Position numbers and translations under genes: made by a program. The notes beneath the pieces were generated by a model. The model saw only the letters and a list, made by a program, of their open reading frames with translations, was not told the origin of the DNA and ran no database searches. A stretch of DNA of 15,852 bases, taken from positions 1-15,852 of the forward strand of contig JAEWJS010000123.1 in NCBI GenBank assembly GCA_023386495.1, written 5' to 3'. The stretch is from Bacillota bacterium (lineage in GTDB: Bacteria; Bacillota; Bacilli; Paenibacillales; Paenibacillaceae). Positions 1 to 7,494 of the stretch are shown one piece after another (position 1 is the first letter of the stretch; each line of letters begins with the position of its first letter).

Positions 1-191
1 AGGAGGAGCAGGCGAACTTCTACAGCTCGGTGCTGAAGGTGTTCTATGACGAGCCCTGGTTCGGCGGCTTCTTCTGGTGGGATTGGAGCACGAAGCTGTA
101 TCCGCTCGAAGAGGCGAAGCAGAATCGCGGCTTCGACATCTACGGCAAGAAGGCCGAGCAGGTGCTGAAGGAGTGGTACGCGAAGCCGTAA
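1..191 (+). CDS. C-terminal fragment of a probable glycoside hydrolase (GH113-like)
   Basis: Only the last 62 codons of this gene are inside the window; the reading frame is entered at base 3 and ends with TAA at 189-191. The visible part is rich in aromatics, with a WFGGFFWWDWS segment followed by GFDIYGKKAEQVLKEWY. This order, a final beta strand ending in Trp-rich residues and then a 'G-K-x-A-E-x-V-L-x-x-W' helix, is what I recall from the C-terminal end of TIM-barrel glycoside hydrolases of family GH113 (beta-mannanase-like) and related families. The catalytic acids lie upstream of the window, so neither substrate nor integrity can be judged. The gene ends just before a strong terminator and converges with the lectin gene. 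The hydrolase call is fairly safe; the exact family is an inference. Confidence 0.6.
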   Translation, partial: EEQANFYSSVLKVFYDEPWFGGFFWWDWSTKLYPLEEAKQNRGFDIYGKKAEQVLKEWYAKP

Positions 192-208
192 AGGTTGAAA
201 CAATAGAA

Positions 209-250
209 AAGGCGGTGCTAGAGGGAATTGCCTCTAGCACCGCCTTTTTT
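209..250 (+). terminator. Strong bidirectional intrinsic terminator
   Basis: A perfect 16-bp inverted repeat (arms 209-224 and 231-246, six-base loop GAATTG) is followed on the plus strand by a T run (245-250). On the minus strand the stem is followed by TTTTCTATTG, a weaker U tract. It lies between the end of the glycoside hydrolase gene (+) and the end of the lectin gene (-), so it can serve both convergent genes. Confidence 0.93.
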
Positions 251-253
251 GGT

Positions 254-1936
254 TTACCGAGAGACAGCTGCCATTAAGGATAGCAGATAGCGGATCTCGT
301 CGGTCTGGATCGTACCGTCGCCGCTCAGGTCGGCTCCGCCTGCGGCTAGGAAGGCAGCGACATGGCCGAGATGCAGTCCGCCGCCGCTGGCATTCATCAG
401 GGATACGGTCGCAGCGCGGTCCACGACGACAACGGTCCTCGTATGTGCCTCCGCCTCGTTGCCCGCAGCATCGCTGGCGCGGTAGGTGAGCAGGTAGGTG
501 CCCGGTACGGACGTATCGACGATGCCGGTCACGACATGCTGCAAGCCGGTATCCGCGTTATCCGTAACCGAGGCCCCCGGATCGAGATAAGCCGTTCCTC
601 GCTCCATGATCATGTGCTTCGGCCCGCTAAGCGCGATGACCGGAGGCTCCTCGTCGAGTATGGCAGGGGGAATGACGTGCACGATGCGCGTTACGCTCGC
701 TTGGTCGCCGGCCGGATTAACAGCATTGTATACGATCGTGTACGTCCCCGGAGTCTGGGTGTCGACCGAGCCCGTTACCGAGACTGTGACGTCAGCGGAG
801 TAGACGGCGTCTGTCACGGTATATCCGGGATCTTCATAGATCGATCCCGCTTCGATGTATAGTTCCTCTTCGCCGATCAGCTCGAGCTTCAGCGGCTCTC
901 CGGCCGGATTGCCGCCGGATGTTGGGGGATGAAGCACGTGCACGAAGCGTGTCACGCTTGCCTGGTTGCCGGCTGCATCGATGGCCTCATAGACGATCTG
1001 ATACGTTCCCGGAATGTCGGTGTCCACCGTGCCGTGCGCAGTAACGGCCACTTCCGTGTCCACATTGTCCGTCACCACGTAACCAGGCTCTACATAAATT
1101 GCCCCCTTAGGAACATTCATGATGGAACCACCGATCAGCGTAATGGCAGGCGGCTCAACATCCATAGATGCAATCGAATGCTGCGTAAGCTTGAAATCAT
1201 CGACCTGATGCGTGCTGTACCCCCAGCCCGTGCTGGAGGATATGCCGATGCCGCTGTAGGTCGCATCCAGCGCGGCACCCGACCACGACAACCGCTTCGT
1301 CATCGTCGAGAGGCTGTCGCCCCAGTATACGTCGACGGAACTCTCGGTCACTTCGATGCGAACCTGCTTCCATGTGGAGCTGTTGATGCCGAATACGTCG
1401 GCATTGGCCAACCGATGGTCGGTATGGTTGGATGAAGGGGTCTTGTGGAACAAGGCGATGTGCGAGCCGCTGCTGTCCCATTCTTCATTATGGAACGTAT
1501 CGAATTCGACGCCGTAGCCGTTGCCGTTATCCGGATTGAGCGGGTCAACCTCGAAGCCCATGCCGCCTCCGTTCACCGGCTCGATGTTCTGCTGCTTGTT
1601 GAACATGAAGACGATCCCGTCCGCACCGTAATGGACGTAGTTGTCGCGGTTATTCAGCATGCGATACCTGAATTCGACTTCAAACGGCGGGGAGATCGAT
1701 TGATTGAGCCATACGGTGCCGGTCTGGCTCATGGTCGACGGCGTCAATTGCAACACCTTGTTGTCTGCCCCATCGGATACGATAGCTGCAGAACCTAATA
1801 CATTCCATAATCCGCTGTCAGCTTCATAATCGTCTTCGATGACGAGCGGCACTTCGGCTGCCGAGATGCCCTTCGTCATCCACGAGCTGCCAACCAAAGC
1901 GATAAGCATGCAACCTAGTATTAATTTGCGTAACAA
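254..1936 (-). CDS. Secreted L-type lectin, Ig-like repeat and EF-hand protein
   Basis: Predicted 560-residue exported protein. I place the start at TTG 1936 because GGAGG (1944-1948) lies seven bases upstream. The ATG at 1969 would add 11 residues and has no ribosome binding site. The N-terminus is a signal peptide (basic LRK, hydrophobic stretch, then SAAEV). Residues about 35-254 resemble an L-type (legume-like) lectin domain: an ADGIVFMFN strand and a GVEFDTFHNEEWD...H segment, whose E144, D146, N150, D154 and H159 match the usual Ca/Mn-binding pattern. Three Ig-like domains of the DUF5011 type follow (about 262-334, 349-420, 432-505), each with the 'DPG..VTDN', 'VDT..PGTY' and 'D/NAAGN/D' signatures. 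A canonical EF-hand loop (D536 to E547, DLSGDGTIQTDE) ends the protein, like half of a dockerin. There is no sorting signal or membrane anchor. The role is probably extracellular glycan binding; the ligand is unknown. Confidence 0.87.
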   Translation of the reverse strand: MLRKLILGCMLIALVGSSWMTKGISAAEVPLVIEDDYEADSGLWNVLGSAAIVSDGADNKVLQLTPSTMSQTGTVWLNQSISPPFEVEFRYRMLNNRDNYVHYGADGIVFMFNKQQNIEPVNGGGMGFEVDPLNPDNGNGYGVEFDTFHNEEWDSSGSHIALFHKTPSSNHTDHRLANADVFGINSSTWKQVRIEVTESSVDVYWGDSLSTMTKRLSWSGAALDATYSGIGISSSTGWGYSTHQVDDFKLTQHSIASMDVEPPAITLIGGSIMNVPKGAIYVEPGYVVTDNVDTEVAVTAHGTVDTDIPGTYQIVYEAIDAAGNQASVTRFVHVLHPPTSGGNPAGEPLKLELIGEEELYIEAGSIYEDPGYTVTDAVYSADVTVSVTGSVDTQTPGTYTIVYNAVNPAGDQASVTRIVHVIPPAILDEEPPVIALSGPKHMIMERGTAYLDPGASVTDNADTGLQHVVTGIVDTSVPGTYLLTYRASDAAGNEAEAHTRTVVVVDRAATVSLMNASGGGLHLGHVAAFLAAGGADLSGDGTIQTDEIRYLLSLMAAVSR

Positions 1937-1943
1937 TGGATAG

Positions 1944-1948
1944 CCTCC
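1944..1948 (-). promoter_or_regulatory. Ribosome binding site that selects a TTG start
   Basis: GGAGG on the minus strand, seven bases before TTG (1936-1934). It lies inside the frame opened by the upstream ATG 1969, which has no Shine-Dalgarno sequence of its own, so it supports the shorter, TTG-initiated lectin protein. Confidence 0.7.
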
Positions 1949-1978
1949 GTTTCCTCTTGTACAACCCATGCTACTACT

Positions 1979-2006
1979 ATAATACAGGTTTGGCGCTTTG
2001 TGTCGA
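1979..2006 (-). promoter_or_regulatory. Candidate sigma-A promoter of the lectin gene
   Basis: On the minus strand TCGACA (2006-2001) and TATTAT (1984-1979) are separated by 16 bases. Each hexamer differs from the sigma-A consensus at a single position, or two for the -35. Transcription would begin near 1972, about 36 bases before the TTG start, so the lectin gene can be expressed independently of the gene upstream of it. Confidence 0.5.
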
Positions 2007-2062
2007 ATTTTAGAATAATGAATGCGTGAATTGGAAGGCTCATTGTCGCTTGTTGATTATGA

Positions 2063-2959
2063 TTATGGTACGGTCGTCTGGCATACCATGAGCAGATTGC
2101 CGTCGGGGTCCCGGAAGGCAAACCAATGCTCGTCCATGATTCCCGTTGCAAGTTCGATGCCTTGCGACTTCATGAACGCATAGGCTTCCTGGATGTCGGC
2201 AGTCGGCAGCATAAAAGCCGGCGTGCGATAAGCTGGCGGGCCGTCCGGGTCGTTCCCGCCCCACATCGGCATTTCGTCCAGAATGAGACTGATCCCGTTC
2301 ACAGGCAGTACATAGAGATGGCCGTTCACAATCGAATCTGTTTCCGGTAATCCCAGTATCCTGGAATACCAACTCTTCGCGGCACGGATGTCCTTGACCG
2401 GGATGAACGCACCTTGGATGTGGCCGCCGATCGGGCTTGAAGGATGGTGTACGACGCCTTTCTGTGCAGGGCGGACAGGGATGTAGACGTCCAATTCCGA
2501 TTCCGGATGGTCTCCGCCCAGGAATCGGGATTCATAGAGTTGGATATCATAGCTGTCCGCATACTCGTAACCGGATTCGGGCAGCCACTTCGAGTGAAAA
2601 TAGCCGTAAGAATCGACCAGTCGTCTCAAGCTCCCTTTATGCGTTATGACAGCATACAGGCAGGACGGAAACTGGCGCATCACCATTCCTTCGGGTATTT
2701 CCTGCGCGTCGGTCACGCGATATCCGGCGATATATTCGTATTTCTCGAAACCCGTATACGACTCGGGATATATGCTGACCCCGATCCAATCCTCATGGAT
2801 GCGGCTTCGGATTTCGTCTGAACGGTTGGCTAACGCTGCGAACAGCTTGCCGATCTTATTGCTCTTCCTCTCTTCCGCTTTGGAAGTTATGATCGACATT
2901 CCGATAACCGTTATGGACTCTAGTGTCTGCAATTTGATTGAACATTCCCCGATTGTCAT
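2063..2959 (-). CDS. GyrI-like effector-binding domain fused to a VOC/glyoxalase domain
   Basis: Predicted 298-residue cytoplasmic protein. The start at ATG 2959 is chosen because GAGGAGG (2966-2972) sits six bases upstream; the frame stays open to 3103 but that extension has no ribosome binding site. Residues about 1-160 look like the GyrI-like/AraC effector-binding fold: a 'LESITVIGM' start, 'DWIGVSIYPES', 'YEYIAGYRVTDA', 'GMVMRQFPSCLYAVITHKGSL', and the typical ending 'ESELDVYIPVRP'. Residues about 178-298 form a vicinal-oxygen-chelate (glyoxalase/bleomycin-resistance) domain: 'QGAFIPVKDIRAAKSWYSRILGL' at its start and 'WFAFRDPDGNLLMVCQ' at its end. There is no DNA-binding domain, so it is more likely a small-molecule binder or enzyme than a regulator. 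The substrate cannot be deduced. It points the same way as the lectin gene, which has its own promoter, and is divergent from the MFS transporter. Confidence 0.85.
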   Translation of the reverse strand: MTIGECSIKLQTLESITVIGMSIITSKAEERKSNKIGKLFAALANRSDEIRSRIHEDWIGVSIYPESYTGFEKYEYIAGYRVTDAQEIPEGMVMRQFPSCLYAVITHKGSLRRLVDSYGYFHSKWLPESGYEYADSYDIQLYESRFLGGDHPESELDVYIPVRPAQKGVVHHPSSPIGGHIQGAFIPVKDIRAAKSWYSRILGLPETDSIVNGHLYVLPVNGISLILDEMPMWGGNDPDGPPAYRTPAFMLPTADIQEAYAFMKSQGIELATGIMDEHWFAFRDPDGNLLMVCQTTVP

Positions 2960-3165
2960 GAACATCCTCCTCGTAGGGTTGCTGGCTCTTTTAAACATGT
3001 GATGAAGGTAGTGGACTTTCTCCTTATAGAAGAAATGGGAGATATACCCACTATTATAGAATGGCGGGTCATATATTGGAAGCTTATGATCAAATGCGTG
3101 CATACCCCGATGGAAGCGGATGTGGTACGATGGAGGCTACTGCTGCTAGGAGGTAGGTCATCACG

Positions 3166-4329
3166 ATGATGCGGATATCGATCTACATCTATCTATTGTT
3201 CTCCACGTTCAGCGTGGTCGGATTTTTCCTGCCGCTCTATCTGCAGAACCGCGGCCTCGACGCCGGGCAGATCGGCACGACGGTCGCTCTCGGTTCGTTA
3301 GTCGCAATGGTTGCTCAGCCTTTCTGGGGTTACATGAGCGACAAGAAGAAGACGGTCAAGCGCATTTTGCTCGTATTGATGTCAGGCTGCCTATTGGCTA
3401 GCATCGGTTTCTTCTCTATGAACACGGTTTTATTGATCATGGTATTCTATATGCTGCTCATGTTCTTCAGCACCGCTACCGGACCGCTGACCGAGACACT
3501 GTGCATCTCGTTCGCTCAGGAGAATAACAAGGAGTACGGCAGGCTGCGCCTCTGGGGCGAACTGGGGGTAGGCACGTCGGCTTTCATGCTGGGGTTCGTC
3601 ATCGAACGAATCGGCGTCGACTATCTGTGGTCGCTCTATCTGATGCTGATGGGCTCTGCGCTCTGCGCAGGATTGTTGCTGCGGGATTCGAAGGCGACGC
3701 CGAAGCCGGTCGACCTCAAGGCCCTCGGCAAGCTGCTCGCCAAGCCGCGGCTGCTATGGTTCCTGCTGCTGATCATGCTCGTCGGCATTCCTCATCGGAT
3801 GAACGATACGCTGCTGTCGCTCTATCTGGAACAGATGAACGCGCCGGAGTCGTACCTGGGCATGGCGTGGCTCGTCGCCACGATGAGCACGGTGCCTGCC
3901 TTGCTCATGGTCGGCAAGCTCATCAAGCGTTACAATGAGCTGGCGATCTTGTTCATCGCTTCCCTAAGCTACGCCGTCCGGTGGGCAATCTACAGCCTGA
4001 CGGACAATCCGGTCGTGCTGATCTGCGCGCAGGCGCTGCACAGCATGACATTCCCGCTGTTCCTCGTGGCGGCGATCACGTACTTGGGCAGCCTCGTGCC
4101 GAGCGAGCTGCGGGCGACCGGTCAAGCCGCATTCGCGGTGACGTTCGGCGGTCTGGCCGGCATGATCGGCAGCGCCGGCGGCGGCTATGCCTTCGACGCG
4201 ATCGGGCCGGGGGCGGCGTACGGCATCGGCAGCGGGCTCGCGCTGCTCGGGGCATGCGCAGTGATCGCAACGTACTTCTATAACAAGCGCACACCGGATC
4301 GCGCCGTCGCGAACACGCTGGCCGGTTGA
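3166..4329 (+). CDS. MFS transporter
   Basis: A 387-residue integral membrane protein of the major facilitator superfamily. It has about 11-12 hydrophobic segments. The first runs directly from the N-terminus (ISIYIYLLFSTFSVVGFFLP), and the conserved loop 2-3 motif appears as 'GYMSDKKKTVKRILL', matching the G-x-x-x-D-R/K-x-G/K pattern. The family flavour is MFS_1-like (LacY/nucleoside-symporter-like), with 'LYLQNRGLDAGQIGTTVALGSL' and 'RLWGELGVGTSAFMLGFVIERIG', which fits proton-coupled uptake or efflux; the substrate is unknown. AGGAGG (3148-3153) lies 12 bases before the ATG, slightly long; the second ATG (3169) is an alternative start. It is transcribed divergently from the GyrI-VOC gene and ends at its own terminator, so it is probably monocistronic. 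Confidence 0.9.
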   Translation: MMRISIYIYLLFSTFSVVGFFLPLYLQNRGLDAGQIGTTVALGSLVAMVAQPFWGYMSDKKKTVKRILLVLMSGCLLASIGFFSMNTVLLIMVFYMLLMFFSTATGPLTETLCISFAQENNKEYGRLRLWGELGVGTSAFMLGFVIERIGVDYLWSLYLMLMGSALCAGLLLRDSKATPKPVDLKALGKLLAKPRLLWFLLLIMLVGIPHRMNDTLLSLYLEQMNAPESYLGMAWLVATMSTVPALLMVGKLIKRYNELAILFIASLSYAVRWAIYSLTDNPVVLICAQALHSMTFPLFLVAAITYLGSLVPSELRATGQAAFAVTFGGLAGMIGSAGGGYAFDAIGPGAAYGIGSGLALLGACAVIATYFYNKRTPDRAVANTLAG

Positions 4330-4368
4330 TCCGCTCCGCGCCCATATGCCCGATCTGAGTGCGCACAC

Positions 4369-4412
4369 GCGTCGAAATTCCCTCTTTCTGTGGGTATTTC
4401 GACGCTTTTTTT
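4369..4412 (+). terminator. Intrinsic terminator of the MFS gene
   Basis: Ten-base perfect arms (4369-4378 and 4396-4405), with an inner CCC/GGG extension after a T-T mismatch, leave a nine-base loop. Seven T residues follow (4406-4412). It lies 39 bases after the MFS stop codon. Confidence 0.9.
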
Positions 4413-4461
4413 CGATTTCTCTATGAAACTACTAGCGATTGCTGGAAAAATCCGGCGAAGT

Positions 4462-4470
4462 TGATATAAT
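4462..4470 (+). promoter_or_regulatory. Extended -10 promoter of the amidase gene
   Basis: TGATATAAT (TG at 4462-4463, perfect TATAAT at 4465-4470) is an extended -10 element. The -35 position (4442-4447, CTGGAA) matches poorly, as is usual for extended -10 promoters. The start of transcription would be near 4477, about 34 bases before the chosen ATG, which excludes the longer reading frame that opens at TTG 4439. Confidence 0.6.
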
Positions 4471-4510
4471 AGCTGTACGCCATTATTCTACGATGACGAG
4501 GTTCTTAAGC

Positions 4511-5821
4511 ATGACGAAGAAGAAGCTAATTACGACCGTATGGATGTTGTCTGTCGTCTTCTATCTGTTCTCGGCGGGAGCCGGGAACGCGGCCGCTAGC
4601 GATAAGTATAAGGTAATCGCCGACTCCTTGAGGGTCCGCAGCGAGCCTAGTCTGAAGGCGTCTGTCGTCGGATCGCTGAACAGCGGCGACGTCGTCGCCG
4701 TCTCGAAAGAGTCGCATGGCTGGATGCAGGTAAAGTCGGGCAAGCTTAAGGGCTGGGTTGCCGGCTACTATCTCAAGAAGGACGGCAACGTCGAGACAGC
4801 CTCGGCGGAGCCTAAGGACAGTACGCCTAAGACCGAGCCCGCAGAAGCGTCCAAGACTGATACGCCTGCGCAGGCACCGAATGATCCGGCACAGTCGGCT
4901 GACAAGCCGAAGGCCGAGGGGGACGCTGCGCCCGAAGCGGGTCAAGCGGATGCTAAGCCTGAACAGCCCGCGGCGGATACGCCGCCAGACGAGCAAGCGG
5001 CTGCTCAGGGCGAGCAGCAGCAGCCTGCCAGCGCGATTGTCGTTGACGGAACCGTGTACGTAACGGCGGATGCCCTGCGCGTGCGCAGCGCGCCTGGGCT
5101 CGACCAGAAGATCGCAGGCGCCGTCTATAACGGCGAGCAGTTGACCGTGCTCGAGGCCGGCGAGGAATGGGTGAAGGTCGAGACGGCGCAAGGCTTGGTC
5201 GGCTGGGTCTCCGTGCAGTACGTGAGTACAGCAGCGCCTGCACCGAACAAGAAACCAGCCAAGGTCGTCGACGGGCCGTTGACGGGACGCGTGATCACGG
5301 TAGATCCCGGCCATGGCGGCAGCGATCCCGGCATGGTCGGCGTCAAGCACAAGACGTACGAGAAGGACTTGAATTTATCTACGTCGCTGTACCTGAAGGA
5401 AGAGCTGGAGAAGCTCGGCGCCAAAGTCGTCATGACCCGGACGAAGGACGAGGAGAAGCCGGAGCTGTCCGAGCGGGTGCGCATCGCCGAGGAAGCCGGT
5501 TCGGATGCCTTCATCAGCGTGCATTATAATTCTTCGCCGAAGAAGGTGTCCGGCACGCTGACGTTCTACTATTCGCAGCAAGACGACCGCAAGCTGGCCC
5601 GCGCGGTCGAGACCGAATTGGCCAAGGGCATCGGGCTGAAGAGCAACGGCATCGCATACGGCAACTTCCATGTGCTTCGCGAGAACGATGTGCCTGCGGC
5701 GCTCGTCGAGCTGGGCTTCCTGACGAACGAGAAGGACGAAGAGATTGCCCGTACGGAGGACTATCAGCGCGCTGCCGCAGCGGCAATCGCGCAAGGACTT
5801 GTCAACTATCTATCATCCTAG
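4511..5821 (+). CDS. N-acetylmuramoyl-L-alanine amidase with two SH3b domains
   Basis: A 436-residue exported zinc amidase that cleaves the bond between N-acetylmuramic acid and L-alanine in peptidoglycan. The start ATG 4511 gives a classical signal peptide (MTKKKLITTVW..., ending near GNAAAS); GAGG lies about nine bases upstream. The order is SH3b-1 (about 33-89, 'SLRVRSEPSLKASVVGSL...GWV'), a long Pro/Ala/Glu-rich linker, SH3b-2 (about 182-240, 'ALRVRSAPGLDQKIAGAV...GWV'), then a C-terminal Amidase_3 domain. Zinc ligands H268 (DPGHGG), E284 (YEKDLN) and H338 (SVHYN) are visible, as is catalytic E400 (VELGFLTN), so the enzyme should be active. The SH3b domains probably tether it to the wall. 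Similar architectures act in cell separation, wall turnover or sporulation; nothing here decides which. It has its own promoter and terminator. Confidence 0.95.
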   Translation: MTKKKLITTVWMLSVVFYLFSAGAGNAAASDKYKVIADSLRVRSEPSLKASVVGSLNSGDVVAVSKESHGWMQVKSGKLKGWVAGYYLKKDGNVETASAEPKDSTPKTEPAEASKTDTPAQAPNDPAQSADKPKAEGDAAPEAGQADAKPEQPAADTPPDEQAAAQGEQQQPASAIVVDGTVYVTADALRVRSAPGLDQKIAGAVYNGEQLTVLEAGEEWVKVETAQGLVGWVSVQYVSTAAPAPNKKPAKVVDGPLTGRVITVDPGHGGSDPGMVGVKHKTYEKDLNLSTSLYLKEELEKLGAKVVMTRTKDEEKPELSERVRIAEEAGSDAFISVHYNSSPKKVSGTLTFYYSQQDDRKLARAVETELAKGIGLKSNGIAYGNFHVLRENDVPAALVELGFLTNEKDEEIARTEDYQRAAAAAIAQGLVNYLSS

Positions 5822-5829
5822 CAGTTAAG

Positions 5830-5871
5830 TAACCGCCGACGCGCCATCTTGCGCGTCGGCGGTTATTTTTT
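5830..5871 (+). terminator. Intrinsic terminator of the amidase gene
   Basis: A perfect 15-bp stem (5830-5844 with 5851-5865), loop CATCTT, is followed by six T residues (5866-5871). It begins nine bases after the amidase stop codon. Confidence 0.95.
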
Positions 5872-5924
5872 GCCCTCGGGCGGCCGATATACTGCTATAG
5901 CGACGAGTGGAGAGGATATGACAG

Positions 5925-7172
5925 ATGAGCATGACACAGACACGTTACGCGATGCCGCGCTATATGCAGCAATTCCAATGCATCGGCTCCGCATGCGAGG
6001 ACACCTGCTGTGCCTGGTGGGGCATCAGCGTCGACAAGGGAACCTATGACCGTTATCGCGGGATTGCGGATCGAGCGGAGCGGGAGCGGATCCTGTCGCA
6101 GCTGGAGCTGAAGCCTGGCGGCCATGCCAAGGATTATGCATCGTTCAAGATGAATCCCGGCACCGGAGGCTGCTCCATGCTGAGCGGCGGCTTATGCACG
6201 ATCCAAGCACGGCATGGCGAACAGTACCTGTCCGGTACCTGCTCGACGTACCCGCGCAAGGTGAACGAGCAGGAAGGCGCCATCGAGATATCGGCGCAGC
6301 TGTCTTGCCCGGAAGCCGCGCGTCTGGCGCTGCTGCGGGAGGATGCATGCGCGATGACCACTGCAAGCGAAGTGTAGACGCCGAACCTCGTCTTCGCATC
6401 CGTGCAAGCCGGCGGCACTGCAGACGCGAATCAGCCTGCGTACCACTACCGCGCCATTCGCGACGCCGCGATCCGCGTGCTGCAGAATCGGCGATACGAT
6501 TATCCGCATCGGCTCATCCTGCTCGGTCTCCTGTGCGAGCAACTGGATCTGCTCATGAAGGAGCAAGCGTCGCGGGAGATTCCGGCATTCCTCGCCTCCT
6601 TCGAAGAGGAGCTGGACAGCGGGCTCGCGAACAACGAGGAGCTGCGGAACTATGCCGCGTTCCCCCGCGACACGGCGTACCAGATCCGCACCTTGAACCA
6701 GTACTTGATGCGCAAGCTGGAGAGCACGATCTGGAATTTGCGCTATAAGGCATGCGTGGCGGATTACATGAAAGGGATGACCCGGCAGGGCAATCAGACC
6801 GAGCAGATCGTGCGGCAGTACGAGGAAGCGTATGCGGTTCACCTGCAGCCCTTCATGGAGGAGCATCCTTATTTCTTCGAGAATTATGTGGTGAACGCGG
6901 TGTTCGGCTCTTTCCTGGCAGGCATGCAGCAAGGGATCGGGATCTACGAGCAGTACAAGCTGCTGGTGATCGACTACGCGATGATTAAGCTGCACATAAT
7001 CGGACTTGCCGCTCATCGCGGCGAGCTGACGGCCGAGTCGGCGGTGGAGCTGGTCCAGTGCTATACGAAAAATTACGAGCATGCCGCATCCTATCGGCGC
7101 GATCTCCTGCGAGAGCTGGCGGAGGACGGGCGCGACACGCTGAACGACTTGGTGCTGCTGATCACGAACTAG
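5925..7172 (+). pseudogene. fliB: FliB-type flagellin lysine-N-methylase interrupted by in-frame TAG
   Basis: Reads as one FliB-family protein except for a TAG at 6375-6377; upstream and downstream parts are in the same frame. The intact length would be about 415 codons, normal for the family. The N-terminal 150 residues begin 'PRYMQQFQCIGSACEDTCCAWWGISVD', with Cys19, 24, 28 and 29, then Cys83, 91 and 106, the Cys-rich arrangement of FliB proposed to bind an Fe-S cluster. The rest (from 'TPNLVFASVQAGG') includes the helical 'YHYRAIRDAAIRVLQNRRYDYPHRLILLGLL' region typical of the family. FliB methylates lysines on flagellin. The downstream part has only GTG 6402 as an early start and no ribosome binding site, so separate translation is unlikely. 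GGAGAGG (5909-5915) serves the ATG at 5925. A nonsense mutation, a sequencing error or readthrough are the possibilities; a decayed gene is most likely. Confidence 0.82.
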
Positions 7173-7267
7173 CGGCGAAGCGCGTTGCTTGTTCGAATCG
7201 TGGACGGCGGCGTGTGCTCTCCTCTGACGGGTAGTAAAGTGAGATGTCTTGGCCAACTGCTGTAGGT

Positions 7268-7438
7268 GAAATATCGTACAAAATACCGGTCCGATCGCCG
7301 ATCTGAGTAGATTTGAACGAAATATCGTTCAAATCTAAGGCTTTAGAGCGGTGCAGGTTCATTTTTGATTGAAAAATCGTACACAATCGTAAATTCGCGA
7401 GGTTGACGTTGAATTTTATAAGAAAAATCGTACAATAT
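7268..7438. repeat. Four-copy array of a 17-bp motif at 51-52 bp spacing
   Basis: The motif GAAAWATCGTACAAWAT begins at 7268, 7319, 7371 and 7422, so the intervals are 51, 52 and 51 bases. Copies: GAAATATCGTACAAAAT, GAAATATCGTTCAAAT, GAAAAATCGTACACAAT and GAAAAATCGTACAATAT. The 34 or so bases between motifs are not conserved, apart from a T-rich ATTT/ATTTT just before copies 2-4. Copy 2 lies in a perfect inverted repeat (7311-7320 with 7325-7334, loop AATA). Copy 3 lies in a weaker one (GATTG 7367-7371 with CAATC 7384-7388, plus ATTT/AAAT outside). Function is unknown. Confidence 0.8.
7311..7334. repeat. Perfect 10-bp inverted repeat around motif copy 2
   Basis: ATTTGAACGA (7311-7320) and TCGTTCAAAT (7325-7334) flank the loop AATA. 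It is not followed by a T run on either strand, so it is not an ordinary terminator. Confidence 0.85.
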
Positions 7439-7483
7439 CGAACAAGGCCAAGGCGACGATCAATCGTCCCTTGGCCTTGTTCG
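7439..7483 (-). terminator. Long hairpin after the beta-propeller gene, weak terminator
   Basis: Perfect 15-base arms (7439-7453 and 7469-7483) are extended by GACGA/TCGTC past one bulged base, giving about 20 paired positions and a four-base loop. On the minus strand the hairpin begins 12 bases after the propeller stop. The following transcript reads ATATTGTACGATTTTTC, so the T run sits about ten bases away rather than directly at the stem. It probably terminates or protects the 3' end; it abuts motif copy 4 of the array. Confidence 0.6.
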
Positions 7484-7494
7484 ATGTTACCTTG

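Larger units (their letters stand above)
7173..7494. other. Gene-free convergent intergenic region
   Basis: This 322-base stretch lies between the ends of the fliB-like gene (+) and the beta-propeller gene (-). The first 95 bases show nothing recognisable and no T-tailed terminator for fliB. From 7268 it becomes AT-rich and holds a four-copy motif array with 51-52 bp spacing, then a hairpin next to the propeller stop codon. No credible coding sequence was seen. Confidence 0.7.

Noticed and set aside
6402..7172. Second half of fliB as a separate gene starting at GTG 6402
   Set aside because: No ribosome binding site upstream, and the residues before it continue the family sequence in frame from the TAG.
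6192..7256. Open frame of about 350 codons on the minus strand across the second half of fliB
   Set aside because: No ribosome binding site or domain; the plus-strand frame matches FliB on both sides of the stop. The shadow is long only because of base composition.
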